60,254 nucleotides of DNA from an uncultured Roseburia sp. (GTDB lineage: Bacteria > Bacillota > Clostridia > Lachnospirales > Lachnospiraceae). The translations under genes were made by a program, and so were the position numbers. Positions 44,102 to 53,087 of this stretch are shown piece by piece (position 1 is the stretch's first letter; the number at the start of each line of letters is the position of its first letter). The notes under the pieces are model-generated. The model was not told the DNA's origin. It made no database searches and was given only the letters and a program-made list of their open reading frames with translations. The stretch lies in contig UQAQ01000014.1 in assembly GCA_900539115.1 (NCBI GenBank), forward strand, positions 1 through 60,254, given 5' to 3'.

Positions 44102-44740
44102 CGTTGCCTTTTTTGCTTCTTGCCAGCCCTAAAGGCATCGGATTTCGCTTGGTTTTCCTTTTTACGTTGCCTTTTTTGCTTCTTGCCAGCCTTAAAGGCA
44201 TCGGATTTCGCTTGGTTTCCCTTTTTACGTTGCCTTTTCGCCTTGTCTCGCCGAGGAAAGGCAGCGGATTCCGGCGGTTTCCGCGATTTTCGCTGCCTTT
44301 TTTGCTTCTTGCCAGCCTTAAAGGCATCGGATTTCGCTTGATTTCCCTTTTTTCGTTGCCTTTTTTGCTTCTTGCCAGCCTTAAAAGCATCAGATTTCGC
44401 TTGATTTCCCTTTTTTCGCTGCCTTTTCGCCCTGTCACGCCCGGGAAAGGCATCGGATTCCGGCACTTTCCTCTGTTTTCGTTGCCTTTTTTGCTTCTTG
44501 CCAGCCTTAAAGGCATCGGATTTCGCTTGGTTTTCCTTTTTACGTTGCCTTTTCGCCCTGTCTCGCCGGGGAAAGGCATCGGTTTTCGGCGGTTTCCTCT
44601 GTTTTCGCTGCCTTTTTTGCTTCTTGCCAGCCCTAAAAGCATCGGATTTCGCTTGGTTACCCTTTTTACGTTGCCTTTTCGCCCTGTCTCGCCGGGGAAA
44701 GGCATCGGATTTCGCTTGGTTTCCTTTTTGCGTTGCCTTT
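44102..44740. repeat. 63-bp tandem repeat array, ten units
   Basis: Units begin CGTTGCC or CGCTGCC at 44102, 44165, 44228, 44291, 44354, 44417, 44480, 44543, 44606 and 44669, an exact 63-bp period, with a partial unit at 44731. Two sub-types alternate irregularly: one with GCTTCTTGCCAGCC and one with CGCCCTGTCTCGCC in the middle. Each unit can pair its CGTTGCCTTT start with AAAGGCATCG, making a chain of hairpins. Because 63 is divisible by 3, several frames on both strands stay open by accident. It lies between the nuclease-like gene and the malQ terminator. No coding function is supported. Confidence 0.9.
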
Positions 44741-44781
44741 TCCCCAACCTCACGTCAGCCTCACCTCAGCCTCACCTCACC

Positions 44782-44808
44782 AAAAACGGGGTGCCTTCGG
44801 CGCCCCGT
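44782..44808 (-). terminator. Terminator of malQ
   Basis: Stem ACGGGGTGCC with GGCGCCCCGT (44786-44808), small loop. On the minus strand it is followed by TTTTT. It lies 40 bases after the malQ stop codon. Confidence 0.85.
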
Positions 44809-44848
44809 CAAACCAAACTCAATTTCAAACCAAACTCAGTTTCCTTCC

Positions 44849-46339
44849 CTATCTTCCATACAATTTCGTCATCCGGCGGATCTTCTCGCAAAGTTCCTTA
44901 TCAAAAGCATCTTTCTTCATGCGCCACTGCCAGTTGTAACCGAGGGTCGATGGCGTGTTGATACGCGCCGTGCCCGGCAGGCAGAGGTAATCCTGCGCCG
45001 GAATGACACAAAGTTTCGCCACACTTCGCTGCGCCAGCGTGATCAGCTGCCATGTCAGCTTTTTGCGGCCGACAAACCTGCCGCCATAAGGCAGATTCAG
45101 ATAGCGGAGTGCCACGCTGCGATCCTCTTTTGACAATTCTTTCCACCAGTCAAATGTCGTCTGGTTATCATGTGTTCCAGTATAAACCACGCAGTTCGAG
45201 TTGTAATTGTGTGGCATATAATCACTTTCCTCGCGCGAATCAAATGCAAACTGAAGCACCTTCATTCCCGGGTAGCCGGTCGCAGCCAGGAGATCCCGGA
45301 CGCTGTCCGTCAGAAAACCGAGATCTTCGGCAATGATCTGCTGCTCGCCGAGCACTTCATTGATCTTGTCAAAAAGAAGAATTCCCGGGCCTTTCTCCCA
45401 GGCACCGTTTACTGCTGTTTCTTCGCCGTATGGAATAGCATAATATTCATCAAAGCCACGGAAATGGTCGATTCGCACCATGTCATACCATTTAAAACAA
45501 TGGCGGATGCGCGAGATCCACCAATAAAACTCCGTCGATTCATGGTATTCCCAGCGGTATAGCGGATTCCCCCAAAGCTGACCCGTCTCCGAAAAAGCAT
45601 CCGGCGGACAGCCCGCTACCGCAATCGGTTCAAGGTCTTCCGTAAACTGAAACAATTCCGGGTGTGCCCACGTATCTGCACTGTCAAGCGCTACGTAGAT
45701 CGGAATATCCCCGATAATCTGCACGCCCTTGTCATTGGCGTACTTTTTCAACTGTTTCCATTGTTTGTCAAATTCATATTGAAGAAACATATAAAAACTG
45801 ATCTCGTTTTTATACGTTTCCCGGCAACGCGCAATCGCTGCCTCGTCGCGACGTTTCAATTCTTCCTCCCAGGTCAGAAAACCGGCCCCTTTGCGGGTGT
45901 CCTTGATTGCCATAAACAGGCAGTAATCCGGCAGCCATTCCTGCTGTTCCGAAACAAATGCCTGAAATTCTTCATTTTCTGCGATGTTACTGCGGTCAAA
46001 AGCTTTGCGCAAAAGCGGAAAACGCTGATTGTACTGTTTTTCATAATTTACATAATTTCCCTCGTCCTCAAGGTCTGCTGCTGCGATCTCTTCCGCCGTC
46101 AAAAGCCCCTCTTCCGCCAACGCGTCGAGCGAAATATAATACGGATTTCCGGCAAATGTCGAAAATGACTGGTACGGAGAGTCGCCGTATCCCGTTGGTC
46201 CCATTGGAAGAATCTGCCAGTATTTCTGTCCACAGCTTACCAAGGTATCGACAAAACGATATGCATTTCGGTCAAAGCACCCGATTCCGTGGGGAGACGG
46301 GATACTTGATATCGGAAGTAAAATTCCACTTGCTCTCAT
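44849..46339 (-). CDS. malQ: 4-alpha-glucanotransferase (amylomaltase)
   Basis: 496 residues from the ATG with AAAGGAG 8 bases upstream. GH77 family: MRASGILLPISSIPSPHGIG start, KYWQILPMGPTGYGDSPYQS, WGNPLYRW, VRIDHFRGFDEYY (nucleophile Asp), AEDLGFLT (acid/base Glu) and YTGTHDNQTT (stabilising Asp). It transfers maltosyl units between alpha-1,4-glucans and belongs to glycogen and maltodextrin use, matching glgC/glgD nearby. Length is typical. Last gene of the pth-mfd-lipoprotein-malQ run and followed by a clear terminator. Confidence 0.96.
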   Translation of the reverse strand: MRASGILLPISSIPSPHGIGCFDRNAYRFVDTLVSCGQKYWQILPMGPTGYGDSPYQSFSTFAGNPYYISLDALAEEGLLTAEEIAAADLEDEGNYVNYEKQYNQRFPLLRKAFDRSNIAENEEFQAFVSEQQEWLPDYCLFMAIKDTRKGAGFLTWEEELKRRDEAAIARCRETYKNEISFYMFLQYEFDKQWKQLKKYANDKGVQIIGDIPIYVALDSADTWAHPELFQFTEDLEPIAVAGCPPDAFSETGQLWGNPLYRWEYHESTEFYWWISRIRHCFKWYDMVRIDHFRGFDEYYAIPYGEETAVNGAWEKGPGILLFDKINEVLGEQQIIAEDLGFLTDSVRDLLAATGYPGMKVLQFAFDSREESDYMPHNYNSNCVVYTGTHDNQTTFDWWKELSKEDRSVALRYLNLPYGGRFVGRKKLTWQLITLAQRSVAKLCVIPAQDYLCLPGTARINTPSTLGYNWQWRMKKDAFDKELCEKIRRMTKLYGR

Positions 46340-46352
46340 ACTTTTTCTCCTT

Positions 46353-47339
46353 TTATTTGGCAAGCAATGACTTGCTCACACGCACTTCGTAGCCTTCCGC
46401 CCATTTTTCATAAGCCGTGCGGAACGCATCTTTTTGCTGTTTTTCCACTTCCTGCTCTACATATGCCTGATTCAGATTTTTCGTATTCGCCTTCAGGCAG
46501 TAAGCGATGTAAAAGCCATCCGATTCTTCGATGACACCGCTTGTTGTATCCTTTTTCAAAGCGAGAACATTGGCTGCCAGATTGGTACGACTGTCAAGAC
46601 TTCCCAAAATCACTTCTTCCGGCGCACTTCCGGTCTTTTCCTTCACAAACGAATAGAAATTTCCCTGATACGTTGCCAGTTCCTGTGCATATCCTGCTGC
46701 CTGCGCACGGACTTCTTCGCGGTTTGCATCCGTCGCCGGCAGATAGCACAAAAGCACTTTTGCCGCCTGCGTCGTCGCCGCATCAATCGAAACCTGCGTC
46801 GAACCGGTCACAACATCGTACATTTTTCTTGCCACAAGATTTTCCTCGAAAATGCGGTGCATCGTCTCCGTCGTAATCCCATTTGCTTTCTGGACATCCT
46901 CCGGAATCGTCGCGATGTACTGGTCCGCCTTATAATCAATGTCTTCTTTTTCATCGACACCAAGCGTCACGCCCTGTCCTTCCGCCGCCTTGTTCATTAC
47001 TTTGATCTGAATGATAAGACGCACGATATCCTCGATCGCAGTCTGTCCGATCGTATGATCATCGACCGAAATATTCCAGACATCCGTGCCAAGCATAGAG
47101 TCATACTGATTTTTCAAAAACCAGCTGTAAACCAGGTATTCATCGTAAGTTACGCCCTGTTTGCCGACAGCGACAGCGATGGAATCTCCCTGGAGATCTC
47201 CATTGTTTACCCTCGCCGCTTTTTCTACACTTATCGTCTGCTCTTCTGCATTTTCCGTTTTTTCAGAACATCCGACACTTGTAAGCATCAGGCTCACGGC
47301 AAGACATCCGCAAAGAATCTTCTTTCCAAATCTATTCAT
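46353..47339 (-). CDS. PrsA/SurA-like foldase lipoprotein
   Basis: 328 residues from the ATG with AAGGAGG upstream. Signal sequence with lipobox SVGC. The layout, a helical SurA_N-like part (about 45-190) followed by a short parvulin-like end (DTTSGVIEESDGFYIAYCL), matches extracytoplasmic peptidyl-prolyl isomerase/chaperone lipoproteins, but the central parvulin domain is short and lacks clear catalytic residues, so it may act only as a chaperone. Its start lies inside the last codons of mfd (8-base overlap), indicating coupling. Confidence 0.82.
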   Translation of the reverse strand: MNRFGKKILCGCLAVSLMLTSVGCSEKTENAEEQTISVEKAARVNNGDLQGDSIAVAVGKQGVTYDEYLVYSWFLKNQYDSMLGTDVWNISVDDHTIGQTAIEDIVRLIIQIKVMNKAAEGQGVTLGVDEKEDIDYKADQYIATIPEDVQKANGITTETMHRIFEENLVARKMYDVVTGSTQVSIDAATTQAAKVLLCYLPATDANREEVRAQAAGYAQELATYQGNFYSFVKEKTGSAPEEVILGSLDSRTNLAANVLALKKDTTSGVIEESDGFYIAYCLKANTKNLNQAYVEQEVEKQQKDAFRTAYEKWAEGYEVRVSKSLLAK

Positions 47340-50300
47340 TTTCTTCCTCCTTGATCTTCTGCATCTCATTTACAAGTTCTGACAATTGTCGAAGCAATGG
47401 CTCCTCTTTCTGCTGATATACAAAATACGGCGTTGTCTCCGGTACAAAACGCAGTTTGCCTTGGTATGCCGCAAGCAGGTCCGGAATTTTGTCCGTCGCC
47501 ACTTTGGCCTGCGGAAACATCGTAATCCGTATCTGGTTCGCCTTTTCCACGATTGCCGTAATATACGCATCGTGTGCCTTTGCTTTCAAAAGCGCGATCT
47601 CCAAAAGATTGCACACACTCTGTGGCGGCTCGCCAAAACGGTCGATCAGCTCGTCTACCATATCGTCTCTCTCCGGCTCCGTCTCAATTTCCGCGATGCG
47701 CTTGTACACATCCAGTTTCTGGAATTCATTCGGAATATAATCTGCCGGGATAAACGCATCCATTTTCAGATTAATATTTGTCTCAAACTCGTCATTTTCG
47801 ACCTTTTCCCCTTTGAGGCGTTTGACGGCTTCATTGAGCATCTTGCAATACAGATCGTATCCGACCGCCTCCATATGTCCGTGCTGTCTGGCTCCCAAAA
47901 GGTTTCCTGCGCCACGGATCTCAAGGTCCCTCATAGATATTTTAAACCCTGAACCAAGTTCTGTAAACTCTTTTATTGCGGCAAGTCGTTTTTCTGCTAC
48001 TTCTTTTAACATCTTGTCGCGCTTATACATCAAAAATGCGTACGCCGTCCGATTGGAACGACCGACACGTCCACGCAGCTGATAAAGCTGGGAAAGCCCG
48101 AGTTTATCGGCTTCATCGATAATGATTGTATTGACATTAGGGATGTCTAACCCTGTTTCTACGATCGTCGTCGAGACGAGGACATCAATCTCGCCGTTGA
48201 CAAACGCAAACATGGTCCGTTCCAGTTCACGCTCATTCATCTGACCGTGAGCATAGGCGACAATGGCCTCCGGCACAAGTTTCTGCACCTCTCCGGCGAT
48301 AATGTCCATATTGGCGACGCGGTTGTACACATAGTAAACCTGTCCGCCGCGTCCAAGTTCACGAAGAATCGCCTCGCGCACGATCTCGTCATTTTTCTCC
48401 ATAACAAATGTCTGAATCGGCATACGATCGACCGGCGGCTCTTCCAGCACACTCATATCGCGGATTCCGACAAGACTCATGTGAAGTGTCCGCGGAATCG
48501 GCGTCGCCGTAAGGGTCAATACATCAATGTCATTTTTCAGCTGTTTCAATTTTTCTTTATGTGTCACGCCGAAACGCTGTTCCTCATCGACGATCAGAAG
48601 TCCAAGGTCTTTGTAAACGACATCTTTTGCCAAAAGCCGATGGGTTCCGATGACAATGTCAATTGCGCCTTTTCGCAGTTTTTCCACCGTCTCCCGGTTT
48701 TCTTTCGGCGTTCTCAGACGGGAAAGCATCCCCACTTCGACGCTGTAATCACGCATTCTCTGGACAAACGTATTGTAATGCTGGCCCGCAAGAATCGTCG
48801 TCGGCACAAGAACAGCCACCTGCTTACCATCCATAACGGCTTTGAATGCCGCGCGGATCGCGATTTCCGTCTTTCCATATCCGACATCCCCGCAGATCAA
48901 GCGGTCCATTGCCTTGATACTTTCCATGTCTTTTTTCGTATCTTCGATCGCGTGCAGCTGATCCTCCGTCTCCTCATAAGGAAAGACCTCTTCAAATTCG
49001 CGCTGCCAAACCGTATCTTTTTCAAATGCGTGTCCCTGCTTCGCCTGTCGTTTTGCATACAGATCGACCAGTTCCTGCGCGATCTCCTTGACGGCCCCTT
49101 TGACACGCGTTTTCGTCTTCTTCCACTCCGGCGAATTGAGTTTGTTTAACTTCGGCACTTTCGCCGCATCACTTCCCGCGTACTTTTGCAGCACTTCCAG
49201 AGAAGTCGCCGGAATATACAGATTGCTCCCGCCGGCGTAAGCCACTTTCAGATAATCCTTCGTTATGTGATCGACCTCGATCTTCTCAATTCCTTCATAA
49301 ATACCGAGTCCGTGGTTTTCATGAACGACATAATCCCCGATCTTTAAGTCATTGAAGCTGTGGATTGCCGCCCCTTCGTAACGTTTGACACGTTTTTTCC
49401 GTTTCTTCTTTACCCCGCCGAAAATGTCGCCCTCCGTCATTACGACAAAGCGCAGATTTGGGTACTCAAATCCCTTTCGCAGTGTACCTTTACCGATCAT
49501 CACTTCCCCGGGAAGCAGTTCATGCGACAGATCTCTGCTGTAAAACGCCGGGATCTCGTAATCCTGCAAATCCTGGCAAAGCCGCTCTGCACGCGTTCCC
49601 GAGGCAGAAAGCACCAGCACGCGGTACCCGTTTTTCTTCAGCCGCAGGATATCCTTCGCAAGCAGCGAAAAATTGTTATTATACGATGGAGCTGCCTGAA
49701 TCTGGAAATTGTATTTGTGTCTGACATTAAATTCCTTGACTTTCATATCCAGCGTCGTCATAAGGATCAGCGGCAGTTCGGACAATTTTTTCAAAAGCAC
49801 CGGCAGTGAAAACAGAACTTCCATCTGTCCCGGCAGAATATATCCCTTTTCGAGACGGCTTACCATGCTCTCGCGGAATTCATACTCCACCGCTTCGCCC
49901 TTTTCGATGCAGCGCGCCGGCTCGTCAAGATAGACATAGACATCTTCTCCCTTAAAATAATCGAAAAACGAACTTACATTTTTTGTAAAATAGCTGACAT
50001 AGCTTTCCAGATTTACAAGTCCGTGATAAACTTCATAGGTCTCGCGGAAATTTGCCACACTCTGGCGGAGTCTTGAAGCTTCTTCCTGTTTTCCCTCTTC
50101 TTCAAACTGCCGCACACAGGTCTGCATCTCCTCTTCCATGCGGTGCATGCCCTCTAAAATGCGGTCTTCTTCCAGGAAAATTTCCGTCGCCGGATAAATC
50201 TCGATCTCGGAAACGGTCTCGACCGAACGCTGGCTCTCTACGTCAATCCGGCGAATGCCGTCGACTTCGTCGCCCCACAATTCGATACGATACGGGCATT

Positions 50301-50856
50301 CCTCGGTCAGCGGAAATACGTCAATGATACCTCCACGCACCGAAAACTCGCCCTCTTTTTGCACTTGTCCCGTATTTTCATAGCCGATGGCTACAAGATT
50401 TTTCTTAAACTCCTCCAGATCCAGAATTTCTTCCTCGGCCACATGAATCCGGTTTTCCTGATACCGTTCAAATGGCAGACAATAGTCCATTCCACCATCC
50501 AGCGTCGTTACGACGGTAAGCGGTTCCTTTTCCAGCAGCCGTTTGATGACTTTCAGCCGTTCTTTGACAATCGCCTGTCCGTGCACATCCGCGCTGTAAA
50601 AGATGAAATCTTTCGCCGGATAATACATGACATCGTGGTCGTAAAGTTTCAGATCTTCGACAAGTTCCTTGGCCCGCACTTCATTGTGTGTGATAACAAG
50701 CCGGATTCTCTTATCGCGCCCTGTCCCATAGATCATATGGCTCTCCTGGGTATCCATACATCCGATCAGCTGAACCGGAAATTCACCCTGTTTTATCCCG
50801 CGTATGAGCTGGTCATATTCTTCCAGTTCCCCAAGAGGGGCAAATAACGTCTCCAA
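47332..50856 (-). CDS. mfd: Transcription-repair coupling factor
   Basis: 1174 residues, TTG start with GGAAAG upstream. UvrB-like N-terminal domains (1-350), the RNA polymerase-interacting CarD-like domain (about 490-560, GDYVVHENHGLGIYEG), and RecG-like helicase motifs: Walker A CGDVGYGKTEIA, DEEQRFG, TLTATPIPRTL and the QLRGRVGRS motif VI. The C-terminal autoinhibitory domain is present. It removes stalled RNA polymerase at lesions and recruits UvrA. Length and order are standard. It follows pth by 26 bases, the common pth-mfd order of Firmicutes. Confidence 0.98.
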   Translation of the reverse strand: METLFAPLGELEEYDQLIRGIKQGEFPVQLIGCMDTQESHMIYGTGRDKRIRLVITHNEVRAKELVEDLKLYDHDVMYYPAKDFIFYSADVHGQAIVKERLKVIKRLLEKEPLTVVTTLDGGMDYCLPFERYQENRIHVAEEEILDLEEFKKNLVAIGYENTGQVQKEGEFSVRGGIIDVFPLTEECPYRIELWGDEVDGIRRIDVESQRSVETVSEIEIYPATEIFLEEDRILEGMHRMEEEMQTCVRQFEEEGKQEEASRLRQSVANFRETYEVYHGLVNLESYVSYFTKNVSSFFDYFKGEDVYVYLDEPARCIEKGEAVEYEFRESMVSRLEKGYILPGQMEVLFSLPVLLKKLSELPLILMTTLDMKVKEFNVRHKYNFQIQAAPSYNNNFSLLAKDILRLKKNGYRVLVLSASGTRAERLCQDLQDYEIPAFYSRDLSHELLPGEVMIGKGTLRKGFEYPNLRFVVMTEGDIFGGVKKKRKKRVKRYEGAAIHSFNDLKIGDYVVHENHGLGIYEGIEKIEVDHITKDYLKVAYAGGSNLYIPATSLEVLQKYAGSDAAKVPKLNKLNSPEWKKTKTRVKGAVKEIAQELVDLYAKRQAKQGHAFEKDTVWQREFEEVFPYEETEDQLHAIEDTKKDMESIKAMDRLICGDVGYGKTEIAIRAAFKAVMDGKQVAVLVPTTILAGQHYNTFVQRMRDYSVEVGMLSRLRTPKENRETVEKLRKGAIDIVIGTHRLLAKDVVYKDLGLLIVDEEQRFGVTHKEKLKQLKNDIDVLTLTATPIPRTLHMSLVGIRDMSVLEEPPVDRMPIQTFVMEKNDEIVREAILRELGRGGQVYYVYNRVANMDIIAGEVQKLVPEAIVAYAHGQMNERELERTMFAFVNGEIDVLVSTTIVETGLDIPNVNTIIIDEADKLGLSQLYQLRGRVGRSNRTAYAFLMYKRDKMLKEVAEKRLAAIKEFTELGSGFKISMRDLEIRGAGNLLGARQHGHMEAVGYDLYCKMLNEAVKRLKGEKVENDEFETNINLKMDAFIPADYIPNEFQKLDVYKRIAEIETEPERDDMVDELIDRFGEPPQSVCNLLEIALLKAKAHDAYITAIVEKANQIRITMFPQAKVATDKIPDLLAAYQGKLRFVPETTPYFVYQQKEEPLLRQLSELVNEMQKIKEEENE

Positions 50857-50882
50857 ATCTCTCTTTCCTTTCCAAAAATTTC

Positions 50883-51452
50883 CTATTTCTTTTTCGCATT
50901 AAAGCGGTTCATCGCCACATCCACATCCTGCGTCACAATCGTTTCCACGGCTGCGACAGCTTCATCCAGCACTTCATCCATCTTCTTTTCGTCTTCCTTG
51001 GAAAAATGTCCCAATACATGATTGACAAGGTCGCCTCCCTGTGGCTTCGCCCCTACACCCACTTTGACACGTGGAAATTCATTCGTTCCAAGATGCGAAA
51101 TAATATTTTTGATGCCATTATGCCCGCCTGCGCTTCCTTTTCTGCGCACACGGATCTGTCCCACTTCCAGGTCAATATCGTCGTACGCCACAATAATATC
51201 TTCCGGTTCAATCTTATAATAATCCGCGATACTCCGCACACTTTCTCCACTCAGATTCATAAAAGTCTGCGGCTGCGCCAAGATCACTTTTTCGCCCTCG
51301 ATAAATCCCTTTCCACACACGGCTTTATGCTCTTTGCTATTTAATGAAATATGATATTCGTCAGCAAGTCTTGCTATGACTCCAAATCCGATATTATGTC
51401 TTGTTCCTGCATACTCTCTCCCCGGGTTTCCTAATCCTACAATCAGTTTCAT
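50883..51452 (-). CDS. pth: Peptidyl-tRNA hydrolase
   Basis: 189 residues. MKLIVGLGNPGREYAGTRHN holds conserved Asn10 and catalytic His20; AYDDIDLEVG holds the conserved Asp93; GGHNGIKNI and FPRVKVGVG complete the signature. It frees tRNA from peptidyl-tRNA dropped by ribosomes. First gene of the run to malQ, with a clear promoter. Confidence 0.97.
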   Translation of the reverse strand: MKLIVGLGNPGREYAGTRHNIGFGVIARLADEYHISLNSKEHKAVCGKGFIEGEKVILAQPQTFMNLSGESVRSIADYYKIEPEDIIVAYDDIDLEVGQIRVRRKGSAGGHNGIKNIISHLGTNEFPRVKVGVGAKPQGGDLVNHVLGHFSKEDEKKMDEVLDEAVAAVETIVTQDVDVAMNRFNAKKK

Positions 51453-51481
51453 AAGCGCCTCCAGTTATCCATTATCATTTT

Positions 51482-51510
51482 ATTATACCAATTTCACGAC
51501 TTATCGGCAA
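51482..51510 (-). promoter_or_regulatory. Promoter of the pth-mfd operon
   Basis: On the minus strand TTGCCG (51505-51510), 17 bases, TATAAT (51482-51487) with a TGG extension. It lies about 30 bases before the pth start codon. Confidence 0.75.
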
Positions 51511-51536
51511 GGGTTTTGTAAAAAAGCCTGCGTCAC

Positions 51537-51572
51537 AAAAAAACCAGTCACAGCTGCCGCCGCAGCCATGAC
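51537..51572 (-). terminator. Terminator of spoVG
   Basis: An 11-bp stem, GTCACAGCTGC (51547-51557) with GCAGCCATGAC (51562-51572), including two wobble pairs and a 4-base loop. On the minus strand it is followed by TGG and seven T. It separates spoVG from the pth promoter. Confidence 0.75.
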
Positions 51573-51615
51573 CAGTCTTATTTGATTGCGTATCACATCG
51601 CTTACACGCCTAAAT

Positions 51616-51888
51616 TCAATTTTCTGCTTCTTCCTGCAATGCTTCACGAAAACGTGCAAGAATCGCATCTTCCAGTTCTGCTCGCATCTGAGGGTTGATT
51701 GGATGAGCGACATCGCGAAACTGCTCGTCAGGTGTTCTCTTACTTGGCATCGCGATGAAATATCCTTTTTCCCCTTCAATCACTTTGATATCATGAACGA
51801 CGAAACAATCGTCAAATGTCACAGATGCTATCGCCTTCATCTTCGAGTCTCTGTCAATAACCCGAATCCGAACGTCTGTTACCTGCAT
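51616..51888 (-). CDS. spoVG: SpoVG family RNA/DNA-binding regulator
   Basis: 90 residues from the ATG giving MQVTDVRIRV; AGAGAGG is 8 bases upstream, while outer in-frame ATGs lack a site. FVVHDIKVIEG, AMPSKRTPDEQFRDVAHPIN are the near-invariant core. SpoVG proteins bind nucleic acids and affect septation, sporulation or virulence genes in Firmicutes. No obvious promoter lies in the 77 bases to glgD, so it may be co-transcribed with glgCD. Confidence 0.96.
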   Translation of the reverse strand: MQVTDVRIRVIDRDSKMKAIASVTFDDCFVVHDIKVIEGEKGYFIAMPSKRTPDEQFRDVAHPINPQMRAELEDAILARFREALQEEAEN

Positions 51889-51929
51889 ACCCATATCCTC
51901 TCTTCTGCTTTTCATTCATTTTCCGCAGC

Positions 51930-51949
51930 GTAACGATTCAGGACACCCC
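51930..51949 (+). repeat. Dispersed motif GTAACGATTCAGGACACCC
   Basis: The same motif occurs with one change at 36898-36917 and its GATTCAGGAC core lies in the hairpin at 41200-41240. Here it sits in the 50-base gap between glgD and spoVG. No palindrome forms from this copy alone. It may be a remnant of a dispersed intergenic element. Confidence 0.5.
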
Positions 51950-51965
51950 TCCGTCACATTGCAGA

Positions 51966-53087
51966 TTACAATACATAACGGGCATTCGTCTCAAGCACGA
52001 TCTTAACATCTTCCGGATCACCTACATAATTGGAATTTGCGCGAATCGTATCATGGCTCTCCACGATACAGTTCTCAATATACGTATTGTCCCCGATATA
52101 AACATCATTTAGTATGATTGAGTTGCGAATCACCGTATTGTTTCCTACATATACTTCTTTAAATAAGATAGAGTCCGATACTTCGCCGTTAAGAATACAT
52201 CCACTCGAAATCAAACTGTTTCTTACTTTGGATCCGGCATTGTATTTTGCCGGCGGCAGATCTTCTATCTTCGATGCAATTGTCGGATACTGTGCAAAGA
52301 AGTAATCGCGGATATCACGATTCAGGAAATCCATATTGGTTTCAAAATAAGATTCCACGGTCGTAATATTACTCCAATAGGAATTCATTGGATACGCATA
52401 AATCTTCTTCAGGCCACGGTAACGTACAAAAATGTCTTTTACCAGATCAAAACATCCTTCGTTTCCCGCACGCTCGATCATCTCAATCAATTGCCTTCTG
52501 CGAACTACGTAAATGCCTGTGGATACCGTTGTCTTTGACGTCACGATCGGTTTTTCTTCAAATTCCGTCACAAGTCCCGATTCATCCACAGAGACAACAC
52601 CAAAACGACTTGGGTCATCCCTCTCCCCGAGATCCTTTGTCACAATTGTGATGTCTGCATTTTTCTGAACATGATACTCCAAAACTTTATTAAAATCAAG
52701 TTTATAAACGCAGTCTCCGGAAGCGATTACAACATATGGTTCATGACTTGCCTTCAAAAAGTCAATGTTCTGTGCGATCGCATCCGCCGTCCCACGATAC
52801 CAGTAACTGTTATCCTGGGTCTGCGTCGGAGTAAATACAAACAATCCCCCTTGTTTTCGTCCAAAATCCCACCATTTTGAAGAATTCAAATGCTGGTTCA
52901 ATGATTTTGAATTATATTGTGTAAAAACCGCCACTTTACTGATGTGGGAATTTGCCATACTGCTCAGTGCAAAATCAATACTGCGATAACCCCCTGCAAT
53001 TGGCATCGCGGATGTTGCTCTCTTCTTGGTCAGATCCCGCATCCGTGGGCTTTCACCACCTGCTAAAATAATTCCGATTGCTCTCAT
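51966..53087 (-). CDS. glgD: GlgD, non-catalytic partner of ADP-glucose pyrophosphorylase
   Basis: 373 residues. Nucleotidyltransferase-like domain (1-240) plus a left-handed beta-helix end (about 270-365, repeated hexapeptides such as VGNNTVIRNSIILNDVYIG in part). Compared with GlgC the substrate loop is altered: AGGESPRM in place of AGGQGSRL and KRATSAM in place of KPAV, matching the Firmicute GlgD that boosts GlgC but has little activity alone. Its ATG overlaps the GlgC stop by four bases. Confidence 0.93.
   Translation of the reverse strand: MRAIGIILAGGESPRMRDLTKKRATSAMPIAGGYRSIDFALSSMANSHISKVAVFTQYNSKSLNQHLNSSKWWDFGRKQGGLFVFTPTQTQDNSYWYRGTADAIAQNIDFLKASHEPYVVIASGDCVYKLDFNKVLEYHVQKNADITIVTKDLGERDDPSRFGVVSVDESGLVTEFEEKPIVTSKTTVSTGIYVVRRRQLIEMIERAGNEGCFDLVKDIFVRYRGLKKIYAYPMNSYWSNITTVESYFETNMDFLNRDIRDYFFAQYPTIASKIEDLPPAKYNAGSKVRNSLISSGCILNGEVSDSILFKEVYVGNNTVIRNSIILNDVYIGDNTYIENCIVESHDTIRANSNYVGDPEDVKIVLETNARYVL

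Noticed and set aside
44102..44740. CRISPR array
   Set aside because: Units abut with no unique spacers, the period is 63 bp throughout, and no cas gene is in the window.
44008..44961. Long Lys/Arg-rich and Leu/Phe-rich reading frames over the first repeat array, both strands
   Set aside because: Several overlapping frames are open at once because the unit is 63 bp and lacks stops. No ribosome site or start fits well, and the peptides are low complexity. The array itself is the feature.
47386..49149. Long plus-strand frames opposite mfd
   Set aside because: Antisense to conserved helicase motifs; composition mirrors the real gene.
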